Positions 21,213 through 32,656 of a stretch of 64,000 nt of DNA are shown here, one piece after another. Each line of letters begins with the position of its first letter. Positions within the stretch are counted from its first letter, which is position 1. The notes under the pieces were generated by a model, which saw nothing but the letters and a program-made list of their open reading frames with translations, was not told where the DNA came from and made no database searches. Origin of the DNA: Carposina sasakii (taxonomy: Eukaryota > Arthropoda > Insecta > Lepidoptera > Carposinidae); contig CP053163.1 of assembly GCA_014607495.2 (NCBI GenBank), positions 8,350,716 to 8,414,715 on the forward strand, given 5' to 3'. The translations under genes and the position numbers were made by a program.

Positions 21213-21220
21213 GGTACACG

Positions 21221-21500
21221 TATTAGCGGTGAAAGCTCAATGGTTTAAACATGCGGACGGCGTTGGTTCGATCCTAGTTACGAGTAAGCCTATACAACGG
21301 AATTTATCTCATGTTGATGTTATAAAATCTCGCCTGCCTATTCATGGAAAAACACGTAAAGCTGTTGGTCCTGCGGCTGCCTTCTCCGTTCATGTAAGAT
21401 TTCAGTATCATCGGATTATGGGAATGATGGAATAGATAGTGCACCTGTGTTTGCGCACATTTGTCCACTGTAAATTCTCCTAATCCCCATTAAGATAGGG
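21221..21500 (+). mobile_element. tRNA-headed SINE-like repeat
   Basis: The head resembles a tRNA gene: an A-box-like agctcaatggtt is followed by a B-box-like ggttcgatcct. The body (gttggtcctgcggctgcc, ggaatagatagtgc, gcgcacatttgtccactgta) matches a repeat type I know from Lepidoptera. A second full copy is not visible here. Confidence 0.55.
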
Positions 21501-22972
21501 CCCGATACCGTGACCGATATACCTCCAGGTAGAAAGGGATATAATATACCAACATAATTCAATGTTAGACAAGTTTTAAATCATTTCTTTTCGCCGTAAC
21601 CACTATAAGTGTACTGGTGGATATAAACCAGCTTTTACGCGTGTCTGCATTTCTTATCCTGCAAAAATAGACTAGGAAATTCTCTATAAAATTCTTATTT
21701 TTTTCATAAGAACATAAAATAAAACAAAGCTGGACTGTTGGTTTCTTTCCCTGCGGGGTATCTTTTATTCGGTGGCTGGTGTTGCTTTTTTACAAAGCAG
21801 TTTATTTATAATAGAGTACATACGAGTTCAAGCAAATTATGTCTTTAAAATATTTTTTAAATCAGTGTCATACATTGTTAATGTTAAATCAACTCGATAG
21901 CATTCAAAGCATTGTTGTGGGCAGATGCGGCTCGTCCTAAGGAGCGCTGGTGCAGTGCACTCCCACTAACGAAGATTACATAGGCAATCTATATTTCTCT
22001 TTATTTATCTACTATGTTTATATAATAGTGTCTACGCATTCGTCTCAAGTAAGTTGTAATCTTATGTATCGAGTGGAGCGCTGGCGATCGCGCTATAATG
22101 AAACGAAAGGTCATTGGGCATATTTGACCTGGTTAATGAAAGTTTGTGTACAAAAACCAAATGTGTTTTAAATTGAAGAATTCAGTCCCCTTTTTCATTA
22201 TATATAGTTATTTTTATTATATTTGCCGTCAGAAAAAAAATATTTAACATTAAATAAAAATAAACTTTTGTAAATGAAACACAAAAGTAATTACTTTTAA
22301 CGTTAGTACAAGTATACAACCTTGTGAAAAGCACAGCGGTATGTCTCTCTCCCTCAATTTTTAATTATTTTTAATTATTAATTAGTTAATTAATAATTTT
22401 TAATTATTTTTTTCCTCAATTGCGACAAGGCCTACAAGAATGCGACCCATACCATTGAGTAGCAGAGACATTTATCTACATAGCTTGCTCTATTTCGTTT
22501 GTGTACGCCGAAGGTCAAATGTCCGAACAAAATGCCCAATGACCTTTGGTACGTTTCCTAGTACTGTATTCAATGAGTGCGAAAGAGACATACCGACATA
22601 GGCCGGCGCGTGAAACAGAAGATTTCATATGAAAAATTAGCCTTATCTGGAGCGCCGCTCACATTAATTCGTAGTGTGCGTTTGCGGTCACTAGATGTCG
22701 CTTAGTCCCAGTTAGAACGCGATATGTCTGTTCTTTATGTGTTTCATTAGGTAATCTAAATTTTAATAAGAGTGAGACTGCATAATTTCATCAAGTAAGG
22801 GAGTGAACACGCGCGGCGTTTCCAAATTTTAATTTTGCTTGCGCAGGTATAAAAAAAATGTGAACCCCCATCTAAAAATATTACGAGCCGCCCCTGGTTG
22901 TGGGTACTCTGCGTGATATGAATATGAAATAATAAAAAAACACCATAAACAAGCTAAACAATATTCATCTAA
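21501..22972. other. Non-coding stretch with a weak inverted repeat
   Basis: aaaggtcattgggcat at 22106-22121 has an inverted counterpart near 22530-22550, and agcggtatgtctctctc near 22337 has one near 22582-22600. This hints at a decayed foldback element. No gene. Confidence 0.45.
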
Positions 22973-23215
22973 GTACGACGACATAGGTCCTGGGTTTGAA
23001 TCCCGGTAGGTGCAAACATTGATATGATGAATATCAATGTTTGTTTCCGAGTCATGGATGTATCTATACTTATCTATGTATTTATACGTTACATTTATAT
23101 TTATATTTATTGTACGTTGCTTAGTACCTACGACACAAGACCTTAGGGATCTTACTGTGGGACTAGGTTAATGTGTTGTGTAGTGTGTGAATATTTATTT
23201 ATTTTATTATTTTAT
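22973..23215 (+). mobile_element. SINE family S1, copy with B box and tail
   Basis: The clear B box ggtttgaatcccggtaggtg is followed by gcaaacattgatatgatg, the ttgcttagtacc block, gacacaagaccttagggat, gggactagg and an AT-rich tail. The A-box side is decayed. Confidence 0.75.
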
Positions 23216-23525
23216 TTTAAGTAAACAATATCTGAAACTTGATAACTTTTGTAGGTGTGTGCGGTGTGATTCGCGGTTGGGATTTGTCTTTCTCAATTCA
23301 AGGTCACAGATTTTAAAAAATACTGTTTTTGACGTGAAACGTCTTTAAAATCGCGCCGACACATACGGGTACCAGGTTTAAAAACTGGACCGTAACGAAA
23401 AGGTCTATATCATCGTACCTTAATAATTAAAAAACTATTGGTCTTAGAAACAAAAATGTGGTGTAAATATTTCACTTATATAGTCAGCTCGCTGTTATGA
23501 CATTGAGTTCGTGTCGGGGTCAAGC

Positions 23526-23542
23526 GGGGGGGCGGGGGAGGG
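23526..23542 (+). other. G-rich tract
   Basis: Runs of 7, 5 and 3 G separated by single bases could form a G-quadruplex. Nothing nearby indicates a function. Confidence 0.5.
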
Positions 23543-23702
23543 ATACTGCGATAACTGTGCGAAACCGGCGCTCGCGCTTGTTTCTATTCAGTGTAACTCG
23601 TGACTCCGACTTTATAGCGTGGTGATTCTTTCGTGTGTTTGTCAAGTTTATTTGAACCGATTGATTTATACAAAAATAAGTGTAATTTGGACAGTATTTA
23701 TA

Positions 23703-23908
23703 TCTATACTAATATTATAAAGCTGAAGAGTTTGTTTGTTTGTTTGTTTGAACGCGCTAATCTCAGGAACTACTGGTCTGATTTGAAAAATTCTTTCAGT
23801 GTTAGATAGCCCATTTACCAAGGAAGGCTACAGTCTATACAACAACCTGCCCGGCTTCGCACGGGTACAACGCCCCCTCACGCGGACGAAGTCGTGGGCG
23901 GCTGCTAT
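23703..23908 (+). mobile_element. Helitron-like element, Lep1-like subfamily
   Basis: It starts TCTATACTAATATTATAAAG and contains four GTTT units and gcgctaatctcaggaactac. The 3' end reads ctat instead of ctag, a likely point mutation. Confidence 0.7.
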
Positions 23909-25415
23909 TTAAAATAACCAGAAAGTGACAATAAATATATAAACATTTGCTATGTATTTTATGTTTCTATTACGTACCTGTTCTTTTTTTATTAAAATAC
24001 TTAAAACAGCGTCCATCTTGTTTTCATTTCAATCTTTTACTTTAAAAGCGATTCGCTAACATAGACGTTTCACGTTAAAACCAACGGCCGTGTGCCCCGA
24101 CACAGCCCCACCCGCTTTTTTCATTCAAAACTGATATGGACCCATAAATAATATGTAATAAGGCATTCATATCGCAATATTTATAAGATATTTAGTTGCG
24201 CACCCTAGACAATTCCGGAATGTATAATATTTTTATTTGAGTTCCAATTTAAGAGCGAGGTCCAATCGAGTGTTCCTAAGAAATGGTCGCACAAAGACAT
24301 CTATTTCAATTGAATGTACTCCTCCTACATTGCACTTGGGCACACTCAATTTAGTGCAATACGTTTTCTTCAGGAATGCAGTTTATTTTTAACGAATGGA
24401 TTTCTTTTCTTTCTTAGAAACAACAGTATTGTATTTTGTGTTGTAATTAATGTTATTATTATAATGGGCTTGGCTTTTAAAGGTGTCTGCTCTACCAGCA
24501 GGTAGATTCTACCATATCATGACCGTAACAGGATCATGTTAGACATGATCGTAGCGTTTCATGCGTAAAACAAAAAAATATTGTTAACATGATTTTATTT
24601 TGGACGTCCGTCACCGTCAAAGGACAATAATCATTTTAAATAATGCACAGTTTGTCACCATAACGTATCATGCACGGACCTACAAATACTCGTCAAGATT
24701 GTACGAGTACGTTCCGTGTATGAAACACTACGTGCCAGACACCTCCTTAAGCCTGATTTCAGAAATAACATTTTTTTGTATGCAGTAATACAAAGAATGC
24801 GGTCATGCACATAGTAACGGGCGCCTTCTTCCATGGGAGCTATACGGTGAAACGCACTCTAGTACACATAGTATTTAATATTAATCACGGACCACACAGT
24901 CAAATGGCGCAAGCAGTTTTGTGGGACGTTGTACCTAATTTTAAGTTCTAGAATATTTAAAGAATAATAAATAAATAACAATAATAATATGATTCATGGT
25001 ATGATAGGATCAAAGGGCATACTTTTTGAGGACATGAAGCATGATAGTGAAATTAAACATATTTAAATTTCACGGTAGGTAGATATATTCCAATAAATAA
25101 CGTAGTGAAAACATCGCATTGTATTCGATGCGTCAAAAGAAATTAAAACTCGGATGGACGAATATTATATCAACGTGCGTACACCGACCGAAAAGGCGAC
25201 GAATGGTTGAAAACAAACCGATCAATCATTCAGAGTTGGAAAATTCATTCATTCATTTTCCATGCCTAGTGGCCATCGCACAACTTGTTACAAAACTGAT
25301 TGAGAATTAATGCCCATCGTAACAGATATTACGGCCTGTTGGAATTGAAATTGAAATTTCGTTTATGGTATTGGTTTTTCAGGTTCAGATAGAAGAGATT
25401 TTTAATATACCTATA
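23909..25415. other. Non-coding stretch
   Basis: acgtttcacgttaaaacc near 24063 is an inverted partner of gacgtgaaacgtct near 23330, possibly the arms of an old element around the Helitron. No gene is seen. Confidence 0.4.
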
Positions 25416-25803
25416 CAGGGTGATTTTTGGTAGTCAACGTTCCCGAAAACTACAAAATCTCCACATCGTCACGATCATTTTTCTCTATGGAAGCATACAT
25501 GGGAAGTGTCTAGTTCCCAAGATATTAGGGTCCAAAGTTGATTAAATAGACTGCGTTATTCTGCATAAATGCACATAGACGCGCGTAAAAAAAATTTTAT
25601 GAGAAATAATTAATATCTGTCTATAAAAAAGCTAGCATATACACTGGACACTATAAATTTCGCTCGATCAAGTAATGAATTTTTTTTTTGTCAAAAAAAT
25701 TTATACATCGTTTCCCATATTTTTTTCGGCATAAACTTACTTTATTTGATGTATAGAGTACGTACCTACCCTTCATTAAGGGTGGCAACGAAAAAATACC
25801 CTG
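25416..25803. mobile_element. MITE of the CAGGGTG superfamily, copy 2
   Basis: TA at 25414-25415 and 25804-25805 flank cagggtgatttttggt and the right end aaaaaataccctg. It shares long blocks with the 63213 copy (tcaacgttcccgaaaacta, gcataaatgcacatagacgc, cactataaatttcgc). TA duplication fits a Tc1/mariner-type transposase. Confidence 0.8.
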
Positions 25804-25809
25804 TATTTA

Positions 25810-25925
25810 GGGCCGCTTTTTCCAATTGTCAGATACCCTATCAGAAGAGTAACCTTTATGTTATAAATATGTTTTTAAGATAAAATAACATGATGTCTTT
25901 CTGTAAAACATTCTCGAGTTATAAA
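25810..25925. mobile_element. MITE of the GGGCC-GATTTTTCCAAT type, left part
   Basis: gggccgctttttccaatt followed by cagataccctatcag matches the left side of the 46796 copy. The right inverted repeat is not found. It abuts the preceding MITE within 5 bp. Confidence 0.55.
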
Positions 25926-27493
25926 CTTAAAAACCTGCACTTATTGTTTTAAAGTATAGCAAGAAGATGCTTTATAAATAAACTGCTGGTTTAGGTACTT
26001 GTTATAAAGCTATCCGTTAAATAAAAAAGTTATTGTTTGAGTAAAAGTACAGGTCCGGTAATAAGTAAAATTTCTACTCAGACGCCAAAGTATACCTTAA
26101 TAATTTGCTACCCTAATAGATATGGTATACCTACTCCATACAAAATATCACGTATTAAAATGTAACCTTATTAAGTCAAATTGCGTAAGAATGGAGTAAA
26201 GCGTAAAAGTTCCACATTACACTATTATTATAAGTAACTACCCAAAATGCTCTGTAAAAATCTAAATACAGACTACTCGTGCCTATTTGCGAATAGCCCT
26301 CGATTTCTGCAGAATCCCATCATCAGATCTATATGGTGACCATAGGACCAACTGAAAAACGTAGGTACCATGGAGTTACTCTCCAAAAAAAAAATGATTC
26401 ATACTATAGATAAGTGCACGCTAAAATTTTGGAAAATTGATATGCTCTATTTTTTGACGTCGTCGGTTAAAAGTGATGCTCAGTAAATTTCATCACAGAA
26501 TTCCATACAAAGCGCGTTGCGGGCTTCACTGTCAGGCGCAGGCTGGAGTTAATTTGTCAATGGTCTCAGTAGTATACCCGTAATGTAAATGGTATGTCGG
26601 GCAGAGCGAGCGTCGTAAGAGTCGACTAAGAAACTCGGGCATTCTTCGGGTGTTAAGCTTGCAACTTTTCACTCTTTGACATCTATCCCAACTATACTAA
26701 ACGTGACTGTGAGATCTCTTTTATAATCCTGCATTTCTGTCTACCCCATGTCCATGACCGTGTTCAAATAAATACAGTTTTTGACCCAACATTGATCGTT
26801 ATTGCGAAAGCAATGTCAAACTACTGCCAAGTAATCTTGTAAGGAAAGTTATTTTATCCGATTACGTTGGAGGACTTTTATATAAATGTAGGTACAAAAG
26901 TTGTAAAGGAATATGAAAAAAAAGGAAATATACAGGTTTGGTAAAATATGCTGAACAAGTAGGTACCATTATGTTGAGCTGTATGACAGTGGTTTAACTC
27001 GCAGAAAATGTATTTACATATATACAGTGTTAGCTTTCCGCGTATACGAGTAGGACGATCCTGACTCGCTAGATGGGCGAAATTTTTTATTATTATCTAC
27101 TTATACGGCCTAATTATACGAACTACTTACTACACTATTTTGGTCTAGAAAAATATTTGTCAACATTTTCAGTGGTTTTGCTCGACTTTCACTTTTCCCG
27201 GGATACATGAAACTAGATACACTCCTTGGATACATGAAAAACATGGTTATAACGTTAGTTAGATATAAATTTGTTTGTATCTATTTTTCAATAAAAATCC
27301 TCTTTTAATAATAAACAATAAGTGAGAAACGAGATAAAGTAATCCATATACCTATACAGATTGTAAGAGATAAACGGCACCAGTTGCTCTTAAATATATC
27401 GTAAAATTTTATTTGCACAAATTAATCACAATTTATCCGTTTTAAACACTATCGCGTCATTTATGCTTACGAATCTAGTTTAACACACACCAG
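25926..27493. other. Non-coding stretch with a repeat fragment
   Basis: At about 26590-26765 a fragment (cgtcgtaagagtcgactaag, acgtgactgtgagatctc, ttataatcctgcatttct) resembles the text at 40235-40305, so both may be copies of one SINE-like repeat. No gene. Confidence 0.45.
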
Positions 27494-27530
27494 GCCTGAA
27501 ACAGTCAATAAACAATTGACTGTTTCAGGC
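27494..27530. repeat. 16-bp perfect hairpin
   Basis: gcctgaaacagtcaat at 27494-27509 pairs exactly with 27515-27530 around the loop aaaca. Confidence 0.85.
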
Positions 27531-27639
27531 AGATATTATAAAGGATTTATCACAGCTCCTGTTTTCCGCTGTGTTATTTTTCCCGGTGCTACCCATGAAT
27601 ACTACAAAGAGGAGTAGATTTGAGACAGACACATATATA

Positions 27640-27745
27640 CATCTTCTTCTTCTTCAGCCTATTGCAGTCCACTGGACGTAGGCCTCCCCCAGGACACGCC
27701 ACAAGGCTACTGCCACAGGGGGGTTTTGCCCATAGTCACACATAT
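27640..27745 (-). mobile_element. RTE-tailed SINE (family S2), 3' part
   Basis: On the minus strand the 3' end is ccagtggactgcaataggct followed by gaagaag. This tail matches the S2 copies at 28018 and 28770. The region also holds tatgggcaaaacccc, the internal block of S2. Confidence 0.6.
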
Positions 27746-27844
27746 ACATAAAAAAATATAATTATTATTCGCCAAGTAGCATTTGTACTAACAAACATTT
27801 GAACAATATAGTTTAGTTTGAGGTATATCTCCATATGTCTATAC

Positions 27845-27928
27845 TATACTATACGCCAACCGTCATGGCACGCGCTGTCATATAACGTTTTATGACTGTG
27901 TGTGCCACAACGGTTGGCGTATAGTATA
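27845..27928. repeat. 84-bp hairpin element
   Basis: The arms tatactatacgccaaccg (27845-27862) and their complement (27911-27928) pair fully. Pairing continues inward with few mismatches through tggcac/gtgcca and tgtcata/tatgac to a loop around taacgtt. The shape is that of a miniature inverted-repeat element, or of a microRNA-like precursor if transcribed. Confidence 0.75.
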
Positions 27929-28017
27929 GGCTTACCTGTGTCATAGAGATTTCTCCATGTACCTCCAATTTGTTTCCACTACTTACAATTTGGCCGTCTA
28001 GTACCAGCAGATAAGAA

Positions 28018-28255
28018 TTTGTACCACCTCATGTCTGCCCGTAGGTATCGTACGAGGCGATTAAGGGTTTCCGGGAGGTAGGCAGCAGCGCCTCCCGTGT
28101 TGACAACATAGTCGAAAATACAAACTGCGGTCACCGACCCGCCTGTCCAGCGTGGTGACTATGTGCAAGTACCCCCCATGGCCGTGCACAGCCCTGTGGT
28201 ATGCCCTGGGGAAGGCCTAAATCCAGCACTGGACTGCATAGGCTGATGACGAATG
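28018..28255 (+). mobile_element. SINE family S2 (RTE-tailed), copy 1
   Basis: The body reads ctgcccgtaggtatcgtacg, gaggcgattaagggtt, gcagcagcgcctcccgtgtt, actgcggtcaccgacccgcc, ending cactggactgcataggctga. The 3' part resembles the 3' end of the RTE LINE at 44302. Confidence 0.75.
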
Positions 28256-28769
28256 ACAACATACAATTTAAATCATAGAAAAAGCTAGAGAATAACACGT
28301 CTATATTCAAACGGTCACCTCCTTTTTGTCCTTCCAATATCGTACTTCCCCATTCAATTTACATGCACCCGCGCCCGTCGCGCCATAGCTGTCACTTCAT
28401 GCATATGGATGGCGTTATGCAAACTGCAACTTTGCCTTTCATTGAATAAAAATATTTCGAAAACGGTTTGCTAGGCTTAACCCGTTTGCGGTTTTTGTGA
28501 TAGGCTGAGTCTGGACTGTGTCCCTTTAATCTGGGCTCTCGACAGAAATAACAAACCGTATTTATTCAACCATATTTGTTTTCGGTTCAGCTGGAATGGA
28601 ACAAAAAGTGTTATATTAAATTGTCCGTGTAAACGATTAATTTATTTGTATATGGGCTGTATATGGGTGTCTTATTTATTCATGTTTTTTGGGAAGCTGT
28701 GTGCTGGTTGCATTACTGTTTTGATGTTACAGAAATTATATATAATAATTTTAGTCACATATTAAAATG

Positions 28770-28958
28770 ATGACGGGAGGTGGGCAGCAGCGCCTCCCGT
28801 CTTGACAACATAGTCCAAAATACAAACTGCGGTCACCAGCCCGCCTGCCCAGTGTAGTGAGTATGGGCAAATAACCCCATGGCAGTCTTGTGACATGCCC
28901 CGGGGAGTCCTACGTCCAACAGTGGACTGCAATAGGCTGATGATGATGATGATGATTA
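28770..28958 (+). mobile_element. SINE family S2, copy 2
   Basis: Starts within gggaggtgggcagcagcgcc and ends cagtggactgcaataggctg plus (ATG)n. The head before gggaggt is missing. Confidence 0.75.
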
Positions 28959-30460
28959 AAATGATAAATTAAACCACCTTCACATTTAATATATAGACAT
29001 TCGGATATATAGACATTAGACAGGGCTGAGCTCCCGAAATTGAGTAACCTGAACTGCAGGGTCATAAAAGTACTCGTATTCTCACACCCACTTTAGCATA
29101 GCGAGAACCGGTGTAAATGATCAATGGCAAGTTGGTAGCTTATCGCCTGAAAGAATGTCCTCAGTAGACCCTTACAACATGCACGGAAGGAGATGCAGCT
29201 AATATATTGTAGTGAAGCCACATCATTACAGAATTTAACAAAATTTTGTTATGTTATTAAGTTTTGAAGCTGTATAATTAGACAAAATAAGTCTGATGTC
29301 TCTTATTGACAAGCATTGTGTTTATCCTAATAAATTAAAAGGAATATCTCTGTTATATTCTGGAGTTAACGGGGCTCGTTCACAAAAAAACATTATTCTT
29401 TATTATGAGGTCAACTGACGACATAATACCAGGGAGGGAGAGATCGAAATGTATTGTGTCGCGTGTGGAGCGCCTATCACCGGATCGTTTTTATTAGCAA
29501 AGCGAATGGTGTGCACTTGACATCTTAGTACGAGGTTTTTCTTTGAATTGGTAGTTATCAATCGTGTTATTTTATTTGCACTGACAAAAGCAACCATATA
29601 AAAATGTCAGTTAATCAAACCATTGATCTAAATACATACCTGTAACTAATAAATTAATGAATATATATTAATTTATGAACAATGACATTAAAATGTGTAT
29701 TTTTATAACAAAATGTCATCAGTCACAACTTAAAAACCTTTATCGACAAGAATACAAAATCATTTCATATGACTTTCTATTTTTCAATAAATACATTATT
29801 TGCATTAAATTATTGCCATCGATAAGCAAAAATTATGAGATTTACTGTAATATTGTCGAACAAAAATAAATTAAAATCCCTATCTCTTCATTGGTAGGTA
29901 ATAAATTCTATCAAATCAGCACAGGCTCATTTAAAGATAGAAAGAAGGTCAATGGAAGCGAAATCATTGAAAGGAAAATTGAGAGTATAAGCCTGGCTTT
30001 GACACGCCAGGATATTAGCTGAGAGGGTTACTATCGCGTGCTTATTGACTGAAATATTGCAAGGGAAGTAGTGTAGGGATGGATATATCATAATATAATG
30101 CTGCATTATTCAATAATTCTGAATAAATCTTTATTTCAGACTGAAACATAACAAAGACTTAAATAATACATTTACAGTATATTTGTGTTTTATTAATATG
30201 TTATTCTTTAATTTTACACTTCCTTGTCTGCAGGTAATTGCAGAAATGTATGCAGCATCAGTATTACCTCCGCCCCGAATCGAGCAATCAAGCGACACGA
30301 CTGTACCATACCATCCTTATACATACATATCATTAGGCTTACCACTCCAATATCTAACTTTGGAATTATAGACTATTAAATAGAGGCGATACTAGTAAGT
30401 TCTTTGAAATTTCATGTTTCTTCTTGAATATCATTATCGAAGAAGTTACAATAAATATAT
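28959..30460. other. AT-rich non-coding stretch
   Basis: No gene, RNA gene or assignable repeat seen. Confidence 0.45.
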
Positions 30461-30662
30461 ATTCACACACTTCCCAACACATTGATCTAGTCCCACAATA
30501 AAATCCCTGAGGTTTTGTGTCGTGGGTACTAAGCAACTGTATATAAGTATAGATACGATATTCGATATTCATCATATCAATGTTTGCACCTACCGGGATT
30601 CAAACCCAGGACCTATGGCGTCGCAGGCAGGGCCACTATCACTAACTACACCAAGTGGTCGA
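30461..30662 (-). mobile_element. SINE family S1, best preserved copy
   Basis: On the minus strand: a tRNA-like head (cacttggtgtagttagtgat, then ggtcctgggtttgaatcccg as B box), the body gtgcaaacattgatatgatg, the ttgcttagtacccacgac block, gggactagatcaatgtgttg and an AT-rich 3' end near 30461. It serves as reference for the other three copies. Confidence 0.8.
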
Positions 30663-32039
30663 CAATAGATTTGCAAGGTTGATACATACATAACCTCAAG
30701 CGACATAACAAGCGCTCTGCACCAACACGAGAACTGTTCGCGACTAACTTGTTTACCAAATGCAAGCAAACTTCACTGGAACTTTAATCTATACCGACTT
30801 TTAGCTTCTATGCTGCTCTGGGAGTGAAAAAAAACGTATAATACTACAGCTGCTTCTCTTCCCGGACATACTGTACAAGTCAGTAGAGGGACAAGAGGGT
30901 ATTGGTGTTTTGTAGGCGATGGGCTGACCACCTGTTACTACTAACCGAACTTGTACATCTCAACAATACCCTCAAAATTGGTCAGAAGTGACACCATGTG
31001 GTTCTATCGGCCCTTAGTGCTCTGCCTATCTCGTAAGGAATAAAGGCGTGATTAAATATATTATATTATATGTAACTTTTTGTATGGGAATCGCTTAGAA
31101 TGCTATTTTATGTTCTTATTCGCCCTAGATTCATTATACTAGGTTGACCACCTGTATATCCGAATAATATAAATATTTTTTCTAGTATTACTATATGTAA
31201 GAGGCTAACCTTAAAACGTCTTCTCCTTTTCAAAATATAATGATTAAATATCACATAGAAAAAACATAAACTTTGTAAATTATCTTTGTCAATATATTAT
31301 CTTTGGTATTTTCTCTGTACAATAAAGAATTAGAATTTTCTTTTCAGGTAAGTCAGCGCCATCATTCTTAAAGACAGGGAGAAATTCTCCATATATGCTA
31401 CTAAAGGTAAATTTAAACGTGACTCACTTTATACAAGGCAGAACTTCTTATCCCGCCGCTAGTTCAAAATTCAATCAATACTAAACCAAGGTATAAGCAA
31501 GCCGTTTCAGCATCGGTAAAAGTTAGTATGTAGTTTCAAAGCCGGTGTAGACGACAAAATACTTCGCACAACAAGTTCCCGTCGGTACTAATCTTAATGT
31601 TTAGTTTAGGTAGTTCGCTTAGCAAGTTAGTTCGCAGTAGTAAGTTAACATAGATGCAACTTAAAAGTGTATGTCGCCGATACGGTTAGCGTGGAGAGAA
31701 TCTACAAGCTTCATTTTTACGACGTGTATTATATGTTTGCAACGTTTTGTTACAACACTAAATGCATGTCACGCAACACAAGTTTACGTTTTTTTTTTAA
31801 GTAACAGAAGTACAGTAAATGAAAGTAGCTAACACCCAGCTCCCTACAACCAGTAGATAGTATCGGATACGCGTAGTCCAACAGTTACTTAATCAGTTAG
31901 TACTAGCAGATGAGTTTGAGGCTGGTTACAGATCTATGCTGAGCTACCTGGAGCGGGTGCACATGTGTGGCGCTAGAAAATTGGTGGTTTGTCTCACTCC
32001 AAATGGCTGTAAAACGATATTCTAGAGTTCTAGGGATAG
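30663..32039. other. Non-coding stretch with a SINE-like fragment
   Basis: At about 30905-31055 gtaggcgatgggctgaccac and ctctgcctatctcgtaagga with aaaggcgtgatta resemble the two ends of a common lepidopteran SINE. Nothing else is recognisable. Confidence 0.45.
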
Positions 32040-32656
32040 ATAAAAGCACATAATGGTATGTTACGAGTATGTGCGTCCGCCCCGGGAATCGAATCGGGGG
32101 GTCTTCGAGAGCGCGCGAAGCGCGCTCCGGGCTACGGGCCTGAGGGGTAGCCCCTGTGCCCGGGCAATGCTCGGCGCGCGACAGCGCGCCGGTCACAATT
32201 TTGCGGCTAGGGCCGCGCGGCCTCGACTTAGTCGCCGAGGCCGCGAAGTACAAAAATATTATCACTAATTTGTGCATGGGGGGATACCCATGCACTTATA
32301 AGACAGCACGACACAATTTTTCAGTAGGACGGCAGGTAAACATGGCTGGGTAGATCCGCCGATCGGTCGGTGTCGGGGAGATTTTGCCCCGACCTCGGCC
32401 GATCGACATCCCTGCCTGTTACCGCCGCCCTACCGAGTAGAGACAAAAACAGAATAATGCTAGGAAGAATTAAAATATAAATATAATATGGTACAGTGGA
32501 TTATAAATGGGACGGACAATTTATATTAAGATTAGGGACATCACAGTTTTGCCTCCAGGGCAGGAATGCTATATACACATTTGTACAAATTTGTAGGCGC
32601 ACTTGTCGAGTGAATCGACTACAGTGCGCCTACATGTGCGTCAGTCCGTGGGTATG
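32040..32656 (-). other. 3' UTR of the jockey LINE with a series of stem-loops
   Basis: Perfect or nearly perfect stems are visible: gtaggcgcac/gtgcgcctac (32593-32633, 10 bp, only 24 nt after the ORF2 stop), gtgcatggg/cccatgcac (about 32270-32293), ggcgcgc/gcgcgcc (about 32171-32188) and gagcgcgc/gcgcgctc (about 32110-32128). cggcctcg/cgaggccg (about 32218-32246) and a gccgatcgg-type stem near 32357-32403 complete the set. In LINEs the reverse transcriptase recognises the 3' UTR RNA, so these may be its binding structures (inference). Confidence 0.75.
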
